A stretch of DNA of 64,000 bases, taken from positions 1 through 64,000 of the forward strand of contig NZ_AZDU01000004.1 of NCBI RefSeq assembly GCF_001434815.1, given 5' to 3'. Positions 7,412 to 15,670 of the stretch are shown piece after piece. The DNA comes from Lactobacillus equicursoris DSM 19284 = JCM 14600 = CIP 110162. GTDB lineage: Bacteria; Bacillota; Bacilli; Lactobacillales; Lactobacillaceae. Each line of letters begins with the position of its first letter. Within the stretch, counting starts at the first letter, position 1. The translations under genes and the position numbers were made by a program. Under the pieces are notes generated by a model. It saw only the letters and a list, made by a program, of their open reading frames with translations, had not been told where the DNA came from and ran no database searches.

Positions 7412-8418
7412 TATTCAAGACCTGCCAATTTCCGGCCGCGCAAAACCGCTTCGATCATGGCCATTCTGACAAAGACGCCGTTTTCCATTTGCACTGCGTA
7501 GCGTGACTTAGGTGCTTCAACCAGTTCGCCGTCCCATTCAACGCCGCGGTTGATTGGACCTGGGTGCATGATAATGGCATCGTCTTTCAGCATGTCGTAG
7601 CGGCGTTGGTTGAGGCCATAAGCTTCGTTGTAAGTATGAGCGTCAAAAAGTTCTTCAGTCTTGGCTTCAGCGCCGTTGTGGCGTTCGTGTTGAACCCGGA
7701 GGAGCATCAAAACGTCCAAGTTAGGAATCATGTCGTCGATGTTCTTGACATAAGTACCGTACTTGCTGAATTCAGCTTCGTCGTACCAGTATTCTGGACC
7801 TGAGAAGTAAACTTCAGCGCCCAAGGTGTTCAAGATTTCCATGTTGGAGCGGGCAACCCGAGAGTTGGTCAAGTCACCAACGATCATGATCTTAAGTCCG
7901 TCAAAGTGACCAAATTCGTTGTAGATGGTCATCATGTCCAGCATGGATTGGGATGGGTGTTGACCAGAACCGTCACCGGCGTTAACCAGACCCATCTTCA
8001 GATGTTGACCTTCTTGTGGGTGGATAATTTCGTTGTAGTAGCCGTCTTGTGGGTGACGGATCACGCTCAGTTCAATGCCCAGGCTGGCCATGGTCAATTC
8101 AGTGTCGTAGAGGTTTTCACCCTTGTTGACTGATGAGTGGGATGGGTCAAAAGGAATTACCGTCAAGCCCAAGCGCCTTTCGGCAACTTCAAAACTAGTG
8201 TGAGTTCTGGTTGAGTTTTCAAAGAACATGTTGGTGCAGAACAGTGGCCGGCTCAAGGTTGGCACTTGACCGCCGTTTTTGAAGTATTGAGCTCTTTGGA
8301 GCAGGTGCAAAACATCGTCAGCTGACAATTGTTCAACGCTGACAAAATAAGGAAGGCGAAGCAAGTTGTCTTGCTTTTCAGTATTTACGGTAACTTGGTT
8401 TTGAGTAACGGTGTTCAT
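7411..8418 (-). CDS. pyrB: Aspartate carbamoyltransferase catalytic chain
   Basis: This enzyme joins carbamoyl phosphate and aspartate in step 2 of pyrimidine synthesis. Key motifs are intact: [12 protein letters not shown] (carbamoyl-phosphate loop), a Ser-Lys loop around [37 protein letters not shown] and [10 protein letters not shown]. The ATG at 8418 gives about 335 residues. AAAGGA lies 10 bp upstream. The in-frame extension to 8463 falls in the leader terminator and is rejected. It is first gene of pyrB-pyrC behind a PyrR-type attenuator. Its substrate would normally come from CarAB, whose relatives in this window look catalytically degenerate. Confidence 0.95.
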   Translation of the reverse strand: MNTVTQNQVTVNTEKQDNLLRLPYFVSVEQLSADDVLHLLQRAQYFKNGGQVPTLSRPLFCTNMFFENSTRTHTSFEVAERRLGLTVIPFDPSHSSVNKGENLYDTELTMASLGIELSVIRHPQDGYYNEIIHPQEGQHLKMGLVNAGDGSGQHPSQSMLDMMTIYNEFGHFDGLKIMIVGDLTNSRVARSNMEILNTLGAEVYFSGPEYWYDEAEFSKYGTYVKNIDDMIPNLDVLMLLRVQHERHNGAEAKTEELFDAHTYNEAYGLNQRRYDMLKDDAIIMHPGPINRGVEWDGELVEAPKSRYAVQMENGVFVRMAMIEAVLRGRKLAGLE

Positions 8419-8456
8419 TCTTTGGATATTCCTTTCAAAAATTAACTCAAACAAAA

Positions 8457-8497
8457 AGACCACTTAAACACTTAGCCTCCCGTGTCTAAAATGGTCT
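8457..8497 (-). terminator. Attenuator terminator in the pyrB leader
   Basis: On the minus strand, agaccattttagacac pairs imperfectly with gtgtttaagtggtct around a GGGAGGCTA-type loop. The T-rich run cttttt follows. It lies 40 bp upstream of the pyrB ATG and downstream of the PyrR-binding sequence. Confidence 0.85.
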
Positions 8498-8592
8498 CTC
8501 AAAGCAGTAATTTTGAACCTGGCTTATCCAAAAAGTATCCGGACTATTACCATCAAGTTCTAATTTATGTCTGTAATTTGAGTCGCCTTTTC

Positions 8593-8606
8593 AGCCTCAC
8601 GGGACT
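8593..8606 (-). promoter_or_regulatory. PyrR-binding loop (anti-antiterminator) of pyrBC
   Basis: The minus strand reads AGTCCCGTGAGGCT, matching the PyrR binding consensus ARUCCNGNGAGGYU. It lies in a stem-loop with flanking ATTTAGTC/GACTCAAAT pairing. Known mechanism: UMP-bound PyrR stabilises this hairpin and lets the downstream terminator (8457-8497) form. No pyrR gene is in the window, so the regulator must be elsewhere. Confidence 0.9.
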
Positions 8607-8636
8607 AAATTTAAAGGTTCTTCAGATGTTTCCTTA

Positions 8637-8665
8637 ACTATATAGGCTTTTACCTCTTAAGTCAA
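8637..8665 (-). promoter_or_regulatory. Promoter of pyrB-pyrC
   Basis: There is a TTGACT -35 box (8660-8665), a 17-bp spacer and a TATAGT -10 box (8637-8642) on the minus strand. It lies immediately upstream of the PyrR-binding leader. This gives an attenuator leader of roughly 210 nt. Confidence 0.85.
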
Positions 8666-8817
8666 GAGCTTTTAAGATTTTCTTTTACTTTTGGCAAATT
8701 CAAGTAAATTCGAAATCACTTCCAGGATTTTGCGTTATAATTACCACAAAGGAAAGTAAGGAATTAACTAATAAGAAGAATGGAAATGTGTTTTTTCAGA
8801 AAAATAGGAGGTCAAAC

Positions 8818-9325
8818 ATGAAGTTTACCAAATTATTGAAGTCCCGTAAGTCAGTCCGCACCTATACTGGTGAAAAGGCAACTGAAGAAGATCATCAAGG
8901 CGGCAGAACTCTCTCCAATCGCCATGGGCGAATATGAAAACTACCACTTGACGATTGTTAACGATCCTAAAGTCTTGAAAGAAATCGACCAAGAAGCCGC
9001 TATGATGTTTGGTGACCTTAACTCTCACCCACTCTACGGCGTGCCAACCTTCATCCTGGTTTCTGGTAAAAAAGACAACAACATGGCTTATGCCAGTGCC
9101 GGCGCAATCACCCACAACATGGTCTTGGCTGCGGAAAACCAAGACCTGGGTGCTTGCTACCTGTACGGTGCAACCGCTGCTTTGGCCAGCCACCCAGAAA
9201 CGGTTGCCAAGCTCAACCTGCCAGAAGGCTTTATTCCAATTGCCGGCGTAGGCGTGGGTCAAACCGAAGAAGAAATTGAAAAGCGCGACGTTGACACTAA
9301 CCGCATTGGCGTCAACGAAATCTAG
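8818..9325 (+). pseudogene. Nitroreductase-family gene broken by a frameshift
   Basis: An ATG at 8818 with a strong AGGAGG ribosome binding site begins MKFTKLLKSRKSVRTYTGEK, a normal nitroreductase N-terminus. The frame then shifts at about 8880 and stops near 8948. The rest of the protein continues in the +1 frame to 9325 (KKIIKAAELSP... to the C-terminal GVGVGQTEEEIEKR), about 150 residues with FMN/NADH-type nitroreductase features. The sequence gcaactgaagaagatc is exactly what remains if one of two tandem caactgaagaa copies (11 bp) is deleted from a normal ...TEEQLKKII... coding sequence. A GTG at 8870 could start the truncated C-terminal part but has no Shine-Dalgarno sequence and would lack the FMN-phosphate-binding N-terminus. 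Confidence 0.85.
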
Positions 9326-9383
9326 TTGACCTATTTCTATCAAATTAGATCGTAGTCGTTCTAGTTCATTGATTAAAGACAGC

Positions 9384-9411
9384 AAAAAGCTGACCAGTCG
9401 GTCAGCTTTTT
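9384..9411 (+). terminator. Terminator downstream of the nitroreductase pseudogene
   Basis: aaaaagctgacc and ggtcagcttttt form a perfect 12-bp stem with an AGTC loop and a following T-rich tail. It is nearly symmetrical, so it may also end transcription from the convergent histidine phosphatase gene. Confidence 0.9.
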
Positions 9412-9447
9412 CTTTTATCTGCTTTATTAGATTGTGCTTTTGATTAA

Positions 9448-10068
9448 TTATATCTTGGCAGCCCGGTTGTAGTAAACCAGGTGCTGCTTTTGAGTCAAAG
9501 GATCAACGATAATCTTGCTGACGGAGCAGTTGTCCGGCTCCAGGATCTCCAGCCCCTGCCCTTTGACGGCATTAATGGCAAAAGACCGCACCGTAAAGCC
9601 GTGGGTCACTACGCCAATCTTTCCTTCTGGGTATTTTTTAGAAATTTCTGCCACAAAGTCGCGGCAGCGAGCTTCTACATGGGCAAAGCTTTCGGCATGG
9701 GGCGCGGCTTGTACATAGTCTTCAGTTACATCATTGACTAAATCAGAAAAGTATTGCGGATACTCAGCCATTAATTTGGCATTTTCCTGCCCGTCCCAAT
9801 CACCGTATGAGATTTCAAGCAGCCGGTCATCAATTTCCACCGGCAGCTGGCTTTTTTTATTTAAGATTTCAGCCGTTTGCTTGGTTCTAACCAGTGGCGA
9901 CACAAAAAGGCGGTCAAGCTGGCTGAAGTCAAAGTGGTCGGCAAGTTCTCTGGCTTGTTCCTTGCCAAGGTCAGTTAGGTAGGTGTTAGGCGTGTTGATG
10001 GTGCCCTGCTTGAGGCCAGCTTTGTTGGCAGCGGTTTGCCCGTGGCGGACGAAGAAGAATGTTGTCAT
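9448..10068 (-). CDS. Histidine phosphatase family protein (phosphoglycerate mutase-like)
   Basis: The 206-residue protein starts with FFFVRHGQTAAN, the RHG signature whose His becomes phosphorylated. It also has SPLVRTKQTAEIL, LLEISYGDWDG (acid residue) and GVVTHGFTVRSF (second catalytic His). It fits small cytoplasmic broad-specificity phosphatases of this superfamily rather than the 2,3-bisphosphoglycerate-dependent mutase (about 230-250 aa). Substrate cannot be assigned. A good AAAGGA site precedes the ATG. It is a single gene, convergent with the nitroreductase pseudogene and divergent from serC-serA. Confidence 0.88.
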   Translation of the reverse strand: MTTFFFVRHGQTAANKAGLKQGTINTPNTYLTDLGKEQARELADHFDFSQLDRLFVSPLVRTKQTAEILNKKSQLPVEIDDRLLEISYGDWDGQENAKLMAEYPQYFSDLVNDVTEDYVQAAPHAESFAHVEARCRDFVAEISKKYPEGKIGVVTHGFTVRSFAINAVKGQGLEILEPDNCSVSKIIVDPLTQKQHLVYYNRAAKI

Positions 10069-10133
10069 TTTAATCTTTCCTTTTTACATTAAAATCTTTT
10101 GATAAGAAATATTATACCAAAATTAAATTAGGG

Positions 10134-10161
10134 TTGACATTTCTAATGTGAGTTTTATAAT
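10134..10161 (+). promoter_or_regulatory. Near-consensus promoter of the serC-serA leader
   Basis: A consensus TTGACA (10134-10139) and TATAAT (10156-10161) are separated by 16 bp. Transcription would start near 10168, giving a leader of about 230 nt before serC. The strong promoter fits a system controlled mainly by attenuation. Confidence 0.9.
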
Positions 10162-10192
10162 AAAATTAATCACACGAAAGGAGCGAAAGAAC

Positions 10193-10258
10193 ATGTTGAA
10201 TTTTAGTTTACAGTTGAATCATGCATTTGTTCTCTCCTCCTCCCAGTCTTCATCTTAA
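10193..10258 (+). CDS. Serine-rich leader peptide of the serC-serA operon
   Basis: A 21-codon ORF, MLNFSLQLNHAFVLSSSQSSS in two parts (MLNFSLQLNHAF, then VLSSSQSSS), lies just downstream of the promoter. An AAGGAG ribosome binding site lies 9 bp before the ATG. Seven of 21 codons are Ser, six of them in the last seven codons (TCC-TCC-TCC-CAG-TCT-TCA-TCT-TAA). Regulatory Ser codons ahead of serine biosynthesis genes and followed by a terminator are the hallmark of ribosome-mediated attenuation, as in trp or his leaders. No T-box motif is present. The peptide probably has no function apart from being translated. Confidence 0.8.
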   Translation: MLNFSLQLNHAFVLSSSQSSS

Positions 10259-10259
10259 G

Positions 10260-10370
10260 AAGGCTGCATTTTGTGACGGCCTTACATTTAACAGTAGCAG
10301 TGAGGCCAACAGCAACTCCAACATAACATTTGTATGGCAAAAGGCACTCACGACTCTTGAGTGCCTTTTG
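10260..10370 (+). terminator. Attenuator of serC-serA with alternative hairpins
   Basis: The terminator is a perfect 13-bp stem (10338-10350 with 10358-10370) followed by six T. Upstream segments can pair alternatively: AAGGC (10260-10264) with GCCTT (10279-10283), GGCCT (10278-10282) with AGGCC (10303-10307), and TGAGGCC (10301-10307) with GGCACTCA (10343-10350), the left terminator arm. A ribosome stalled at the TCC codons would leave 1:2 free to form and release segment 3 to block the terminator. A ribosome reaching the stop codon would cover segment 1 and allow termination. The pairings are seen in the sequence; the mechanism is inferred. Confidence 0.75.
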
Positions 10371-10397
10371 TTTTTTCTCAGAAAGGAATTAACCCCA

Positions 10398-11480
10398 ATG
10401 ACCTATTATAACTTTGCGGCGGGCCCAGCCATGTTGCCCGTAGAAGTAATCGCCCAAATTAAAGAGGACTTGCCAGTTTACAAAAACAGCGGCATGAGCG
10501 TGATGGAAATTTCGCACCGGTCAAAGCTTTACCAAGACCTCTACGAAGAGACCAAGGCGGACATGTTGGATTTGATGAAGCTCGATCCAGCTGAATACGA
10601 TGTCCTCTTCTTAACGGGCGGGGCCACGCAACAGTTTACCACGATTCCTTTAAACATCGCGAGAAAATACCGCCGCATCGCCCTAGTCGACAGTGGTCAC
10701 TGGGCTCAGCGGGCCGGCGAGGATGCCCAAAAGTTGCCAAACTTGGAAGTAGACACGGTTGCAAGCGCTAAGGACAACAACTACACTGCTGTCCCAGAGA
10801 TTCCAACTGTTTTCGCCAAGGATTACGACTACGTCCATATCACGACCAACAACACTATCATGGGGACGGCTTACCGTGATGACCAAGTGCCTGACCTGGA
10901 CTTGCCCCTGGTCGCGGACATGAGCTCAAACTTCCTGGGGCAAGTCTACGACTTTAACAAGTTTGACCTGATCTATGCTGGCGCGCAAAAGAACCTGGCC
11001 CCTGCCGGCTTAACCGTCTTGATCATTAAGAAGGACCTCTTGGTCAAGCATGATGACCTGCCTGGCTACTTTGACTTTGCGACCGAAGCAGCCAAAAAGT
11101 CAGCCTTGAACACTCCACCCGTTTTCCAAGTCTACGTGGCCGGGCTGGCTCTCAAATGGCTGAAAAAGCAAGGCGGCGTGGCTGGGATCGCCAAGGTCAA
11201 CCAGGAAAAGGCAGATTTGCTTTACAACACCTTGGCTGAGACCAAGAACTTTGAAAGCAAGGTTGATGAAAACAGCCGGTCAATCATGAATGTGCCATTT
11301 GTGACTGGTAACCCTGATCTGGACGCAGAATTTGTCAAGGAAGCTGAAGCACACCATCTCTTGAACCTCAAGGGCCACCGCCTGGTTGGCGGGATGCGGG
11401 CAAGTATCTACAACGCCATGCCGCTTGAGGGCGTACAGGCCTTGTGTGACTTTATCAAGGACTTTGATGCCAAGCATTAA
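10398..11480 (+). CDS. serC: Phosphoserine aminotransferase
   Basis: The 360-residue PLP enzyme converts 3-phosphohydroxypyruvate and glutamate to phosphoserine, step 2 of serine synthesis. Visible signatures are the N-terminal YYNFAAGPAMLPVEV, the EISHRSKLY substrate loop, FLTGGATQQF, the cofactor-anchoring DMSSNFLG, and GAQKNLAPAG with the Schiff-base Lys. The ATG at 10398 has AAAGGA 10 bp upstream. The in-frame extension to 10221 overlaps the attenuator and is not coding. serA follows after 79 bp without a terminator. Expression is probably controlled by the serine-rich leader. Confidence 0.96.
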   Translation: MTYYNFAAGPAMLPVEVIAQIKEDLPVYKNSGMSVMEISHRSKLYQDLYEETKADMLDLMKLDPAEYDVLFLTGGATQQFTTIPLNIARKYRRIALVDSGHWAQRAGEDAQKLPNLEVDTVASAKDNNYTAVPEIPTVFAKDYDYVHITTNNTIMGTAYRDDQVPDLDLPLVADMSSNFLGQVYDFNKFDLIYAGAQKNLAPAGLTVLIIKKDLLVKHDDLPGYFDFATEAAKKSALNTPPVFQVYVAGLALKWLKKQGGVAGIAKVNQEKADLLYNTLAETKNFESKVDENSRSIMNVPFVTGNPDLDAEFVKEAEAHHLLNLKGHRLVGGMRASIYNAMPLEGVQALCDFIKDFDAKH

Positions 11481-11559
11481 TCAGCATTCACCTAGTTAGT
11501 ATTTAGATAGATTTTTTAAAAAAGCACCAAAAATATAGATAGAAAAACGAGGATTGATC

Positions 11560-12732
11560 ATGTACCAAATTAAGACTTACAACGCCATTGCCAAGCAGGG
11601 TTTAGCCGAATTCGGCGACAATTACCGCATCAACCAAACTGACGATGCGGATGCCTACTTGATTAGATCAGTCAACCTGCGTGACCAAGAATTCCCAAAG
11701 ACCTTGAAGGCCATTGCCCGCTGCGGGGCCGGCTTTAACAACATCCCCTTGCATAAGGCCCTAGAAAACGGGACGGTTGTCTTCAATACTCCTGGCGGCA
11801 ATGCCAATGCCGTTAAGGAACTGGTAATTGCCACCATGATTATTGCAAGCAGAAACATTATCGCTGCGGCCAACTGGTCAGCTCAAGCAGCGCCTGGTGC
11901 CGACATTACCTTGAGAACGGAAAAGGAAAAGACCAGCTTCAACGGGACTGAACTGTTGGGCAAGACGGTTGCAGTAATTGGCCTGGGCCACGTTGGCTCC
12001 CTCGTTGCCAACGCCTGCCTAGACCTTGGAATGAAGGTTGTGGGCTATGACCCATATTTGACCGTTGACGCGGCATGGAGACTGTCAGACAAGATCGTCC
12101 GGGCCGACAGCATCGCTGACGCGGTGAAGGATGCTGACTTTGTGACTGTCCACGTCCCAAAGAATGATGAAACGACTGGGTTAATCGCTGACGCCAAGAT
12201 CGCCCAAATGAAACCAACTACCATCTTGCTGAACTACTCACGCCTCGGGATCGTTGACAACAAGGCCGTGGTTGAAGCCTTAGACGAAGGCCGCCTTGGC
12301 AAGTACTACACTGACTTCAGCGATGCCGTGATCTTGAACCGAGATGACGTGGTCATTATGCCGCACATTGGCGGTTCAACCGTTGAAGCGGAAATCAACT
12401 GTGCCCGGATGGCAGCCAGAGAGACGATCGAATTTTTGGAAACTGGGAATATTAAGAATTCAGTCAATCTGCCCGACGTTCAAGCCCCATTTGACAGCGA
12501 CCACCGCATTACCCTGATCCACCAAAACATCCCTAACATGATCGGGCAGATCTCAACTTACCTGGCCGGCCAAGACATCAACATCGAAAACCTGGTCAAC
12601 AAGGCCAAGGGCAAGTACGCCTACACCATGATTGACATCGATGAGATTGGTCATGACAAGCAAGAAGAAGTAGTCGAAAACCTGGAAAAGATCCCAGCTG
12701 TAACCCGGGTCCGCTTCTTAACTCACAAGTAG
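11560..12732 (+). CDS. serA: D-3-phosphoglycerate dehydrogenase
   Basis: The 390-residue NAD enzyme oxidises 3-phosphoglycerate in the first step of serine synthesis. The substrate domain (1-95, ARCGAGFNNI) is followed by the NAD-binding domain with VIGLGHVGSLVANA. Catalytic residues follow, including Arg in NYSRLGIVD and the His of MPHIGGSTVEAE. A C-terminal ACT domain (about residues 315-390) begins at RITLIHQNIPNMIG. ACT domains in SerA bind serine for feedback inhibition. It is shorter than the long-type enzyme (about 525 aa) and lacks its intervening domain. The ATG at 11560 has GAGG seven bases upstream and is preferred to the TTG two codons earlier. Confidence 0.95.
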   Translation: MYQIKTYNAIAKQGLAEFGDNYRINQTDDADAYLIRSVNLRDQEFPKTLKAIARCGAGFNNIPLHKALENGTVVFNTPGGNANAVKELVIATMIIASRNIIAAANWSAQAAPGADITLRTEKEKTSFNGTELLGKTVAVIGLGHVGSLVANACLDLGMKVVGYDPYLTVDAAWRLSDKIVRADSIADAVKDADFVTVHVPKNDETTGLIADAKIAQMKPTTILLNYSRLGIVDNKAVVEALDEGRLGKYYTDFSDAVILNRDDVVIMPHIGGSTVEAEINCARMAARETIEFLETGNIKNSVNLPDVQAPFDSDHRITLIHQNIPNMIGQISTYLAGQDINIENLVNKAKGKYAYTMIDIDEIGHDKQEEVVENLEKIPAVTRVRFLTHK

Positions 12733-12763
12733 TTTTCTATAAGTAATTTTTTAATAAAAAGCA

Positions 12764-12788
12764 AAAAGGAGCTCATTGAGCTCCTTTT
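12764..12788. terminator. Bidirectional terminator between serA and degV
   Basis: aaaaggagctca and tgagctcctttt form an almost uninterrupted palindrome with A/T tracts on both sides. It serves the converging serC-serA and degV transcripts. Confidence 0.88.
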
Positions 12789-12823
12789 AATCTGCAGATT
12801 TTTAAGAAATGGAAAATAGATAA

Positions 12824-13702
12824 TTAGAATTCCATTTGGTCAACGTCAATCATCCAGGTAATGCCCAGGGACTTTTCACCCAGGTGGGTTGCAACCACGG
12901 GATCAAATTCATCCAGTTCATAAACAGCGTTAGGCAATTCAGCCTTGATATCAGCCATGGCATCTTCAGCTTGCTTGGCATCGTTTGATTGAATGATCAA
13001 AACGCGCAACTTGTCTTCCGGAATCCCACAAGCCTTCATCTTTTCAATTGCTTCGCTTTCGATCCGCTTGGTTGCCCGCTTCATGGACCGTACCTTATCG
13101 TATGCGACGATCTTTGGCCCATCAAAGGTTAAAAGGGGCTTGATATTCAAGATGGAGCCAATAAAAGCCGCTGCGTTAGACAAGCGTCCGCCCCGGCTCA
13201 AGTTGTTTAAGTCGTCAACAACAAAGAGTTCGTCAACCGTGTCTCGAATTTCTTCAACCTTGGCCACGATTTCTTCTGGCGTGTAAGTCCCCTTTTCGAT
13301 CATCTTGGCTACTGCCAGGACCAGGTAGCCCATCAAGCGAATGGTGATCTTGGAGTCAATTGGGTACAGCTTGTATTCAGGGTTAGATTGGGCAATCCCC
13401 ATCAAGGTGCTGTAAGAGCCAGAAATCCCGCTAGAGAGGCAGATGTCAATGATTGCGTCATAGCCCTCGTCCTTCAAGCGATCAAAAGTAGCGATCAATT
13501 CACCCATCTTTGGCTGGGAAGTTGATGGGAAGCCGGCACCATTGCGCTGGGTTTCAAAAAGCTTCTCTGAATCGATGTCGATCCCTTCTAAGTATTCTTG
13601 ATCATCGATGTAGATAGGAATTGGTAAAACGTTAATGTTATATTTTTCGATTTCTTCTTTAGACAAGTTAGCTGTACTATCAGTAACTAAAGCGATTTTC
13701 AT
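12824..13702 (-). CDS. DegV family fatty-acid-binding protein
   Basis: The 292-residue protein begins KIALVTDSTANLSKEE, the DegV signature, and continues with FPSTSQPKMGE, DICLSSGISGSYSTL, DDLNNLSRGGRLS and ILNIKPLLTFDG, all conserved in the family. Known members bind a fatty acid. In Gram-positives, related FakB proteins deliver fatty acids to the kinase FakA. No fakA is in the window, so FakB assignment is not made. Start ATG has AAGGA at a good spacing. An extended -10 (TGTTATAAT, -10 core 13738-13743) lies upstream. It is monocistronic and divergent from rqcH. Confidence 0.9.
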   Translation of the reverse strand: MKIALVTDSTANLSKEEIEKYNINVLPIPIYIDDQEYLEGIDIDSEKLFETQRNGAGFPSTSQPKMGELIATFDRLKDEGYDAIIDICLSSGISGSYSTLMGIAQSNPEYKLYPIDSKITIRLMGYLVLAVAKMIEKGTYTPEEIVAKVEEIRDTVDELFVVDDLNNLSRGGRLSNAAAFIGSILNIKPLLTFDGPKIVAYDKVRSMKRATKRIESEAIEKMKACGIPEDKLRVLIIQSNDAKQAEDAMADIKAELPNAVYELDEFDPVVATHLGEKSLGITWMIDVDQMEF

Positions 13703-13890
13703 TGCTAGTCCTTCCGTCTTTTATTGTCAATAAGGAAATTATAACATATGAGGCAAGAAGAAACTAATCAAAACTAAGGTTCTCTATACACGTATAGGAA
13801 TGAATGTACGAAAGCAGTGGATTTCTAGACGCTTACAATTATTTTTGTTAAAATTATTCTTTAGACAATTATGCAAGTGAGGTGCTTCAA

Positions 13891-15579
13891 ATGGCCTTTG
13901 ACGGCTTATTTATTCATAGCTTATTGACAGATTTATCAGACCAGCTCCTAGAAGGTAGACTTTCCAAAATTTACCAGCCTTTTAACAGCGACCTGGTCTT
14001 AGTTTTTAGAAAAAATCGCAAAAATCAGCAATTACTGATCTCGGCTAATCCGGAATACCCTCGCCTCTACCTCACCAAAGAATCTTTTTCAAATCCCGAC
14101 GTAGCGCCTTTGTTCGTGATGGTGCTAAGAAAGTACTTGGAAGGGTCTGTTTTAAAGGGGATCAGCCAAGTAGGTCTCTCCCGAATCGTTAACTTCTCTT
14201 TTTCTAATCGAAACGAACTAGGGGATGAAATGGACTTGGTCTTGTCGGTGGAATTGATGGGCCGGCACTCCAACGTCATCCTCTACGACGCTGGCAGCGG
14301 CAAGATTATCGACCTCTTAAAACGGATCAACCCTGACGAAAACCGGGCAAGGCTGCTTTTGCCAAAAGCAACTTATGAACTGCCGCCGCTGACGCCTGGC
14401 ATTAACGGTTTTACCCTGACAGAAACCGAGTTTGACCAGTTGCAGAAAAAGTACCCTGAAGCTAGCGATTTAGCTAAGGAGATGGATGGTTTGGACGGGG
14501 ATGACCGGAAGGAACTTACCGGTTACCTGAAAGACGATTATTCTTATGAGTCCTTTAAGACTTTTTATAGCCACTTCTCTCGTCCGAAGGCATATGTGCT
14601 CCTGACGCCTAAACATAAGCGGCGGATTTATACCTACCTCCCCTACCACCTGGACATGACCCTGGAGAGCTCTGACAGCGACTTAAACAAGGCGCTGGAC
14701 GACTTTTACTCCTACCAGGCTAACCGGGACTGGGTCAAGCAGCGGTCCCAGCAGGTTGAGCGCGTGGTTAAAAATGAGACCAAGAAGCTGTCCAAAAAGC
14801 TGAAGAAGCTGGAGGCGCAGCTGGACAGTGCGGAAAACTCAGAAGACTTGCGGATCAGCGGTGAGCTGTTAACGGCCTACCTCAACCAGGTCAAGCCAGG
14901 GATGGAAAAAATCGACCTGCCTAACTACTACGAGGAAAATAGGCCGATGACCATCAAGCTGGATCCTGCACTGTCGCCTCAAAGAAATGCCCAAAAATAC
15001 TTCAAGCGCTATAAGAAGATGAGGGACTCCATCAAGCACGTCACCGAGCAGATTGAAATCACCGAATCAACCTTACACTACCTGGACTCAGTGCAAACGG
15101 AAATCGACAATGCTGAACCAGAAGACGTTGAAGCCATCAAAGAAGAATTGATCGCCCAAGGCTACCTGAAGCAGGAACAAAAGCGGCGTCGACGGCCAAA
15201 ATTGACCGAAAAGAGCCTGCACAAGTTTAAGCTGAACTCTGGCAAGACGGTTTTGGTTGGGAAAAACAACCTGCAAAATGACTGGCTGACCTTAAAAAAG
15301 GCTGACAAGAACTACTACTGGTTCCACGTTAAGAATATTCCAGGCTCTCACTGCATTTTGGAAGATACCCATCCAACCGAAAGTGACATTCAAGAAGCGG
15401 CTGAGATTGCGGCTTACTTCTCTAAGGCCAAGAACTCAGCCCACGTGCCGGTTGACTATATCCAAGTTAAGCGGATCAAAAAGCCTAACGGGGCTAAGCC
15501 TGGCTTTGTCATCTACACGGGGCAAAAGTCAATTGAGGTAACGCCAGAAGCTGAAGAAATTATGGCGAAGAAGGCGTAG
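13891..15579 (+). CDS. rqcH: NFACT family protein RqcH (fibronectin-binding-like)
   Basis: The 562-residue protein has the NFACT order. An NFACT-N domain from residue 1 (AFDGLFIHSLL, GRLSKIYQPFNSDLV, MGRHSNVILYD) leads to a helical coiled-coil middle (about 265-425, Lys/Glu rich). The C-terminal NFACT-R domain contains GKNNLQNDWLTLKKA, YWFHVKNIPGSHC and KNSAHVPVDYIQVK. RqcH binds stalled 50S subunits and adds Ala tails to nascent chains. Older annotations call it fibronectin-binding protein, and no signal peptide or anchor is visible. The ATG at 13891 has GAGG eight bases upstream and is preferred to the GTG at 13882. A TGTTAAAAT extended -10 lies at 13846-13854. Confidence 0.92.
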   Translation: MAFDGLFIHSLLTDLSDQLLEGRLSKIYQPFNSDLVLVFRKNRKNQQLLISANPEYPRLYLTKESFSNPDVAPLFVMVLRKYLEGSVLKGISQVGLSRIVNFSFSNRNELGDEMDLVLSVELMGRHSNVILYDAGSGKIIDLLKRINPDENRARLLLPKATYELPPLTPGINGFTLTETEFDQLQKKYPEASDLAKEMDGLDGDDRKELTGYLKDDYSYESFKTFYSHFSRPKAYVLLTPKHKRRIYTYLPYHLDMTLESSDSDLNKALDDFYSYQANRDWVKQRSQQVERVVKNETKKLSKKLKKLEAQLDSAENSEDLRISGELLTAYLNQVKPGMEKIDLPNYYEENRPMTIKLDPALSPQRNAQKYFKRYKKMRDSIKHVTEQIEITESTLHYLDSVQTEIDNAEPEDVEAIKEELIAQGYLKQEQKRRRRPKLTEKSLHKFKLNSGKTVLVGKNNLQNDWLTLKKADKNYYWFHVKNIPGSHCILEDTHPTESDIQEAAEIAAYFSKAKNSAHVPVDYIQVKRIKKPNGAKPGFVIYTGQKSIEVTPEAEEIMAKKA

Positions 15580-15610
15580 GACAAAACTAAATATTCAGAT
15601 TTTTACTAAT

Positions 15611-15643
15611 AAAAAAGTCTCAAGCATTGCTTGAGACTTTTTT
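15611..15643. terminator. Bidirectional terminator between rqcH and the DUF711 gene
   Basis: aaaaaagtctcaagc pairs perfectly with gcttgagactttttt around an ATT loop. Tracts of A and T on both sides fit two convergent transcripts. Confidence 0.92.
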
Positions 15644-15670
15644 GCATCTTTGAAATATCGCTGATTTCTA

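Noticed and set aside
8870-9325. Functional 151-aa nitroreductase from a GTG start
   Set aside because: No Shine-Dalgarno sequence precedes the GTG, the FMN-binding N-terminus would be missing, and the intact start with a strong ribosome binding site at 8818 is out of frame.
8825-9385. 186-codon minus-strand ORF
   Set aside because: It is antisense to the nitroreductase pseudogene and its terminator. The protein is low-quality translation of a coding sequence's complement.
10221-10397. In-frame N-terminal extension of SerC
   Set aside because: It covers the attenuator hairpins, has no ribosome binding site, and conserved SerC begins at the ATG at 10398.
10168-10397. T-box riboswitch ahead of serC
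   Set aside because: No AGGGTGGNACCGCG-type motif or specifier-loop architecture is visible. A Ser-rich leader ORF explains the region better.
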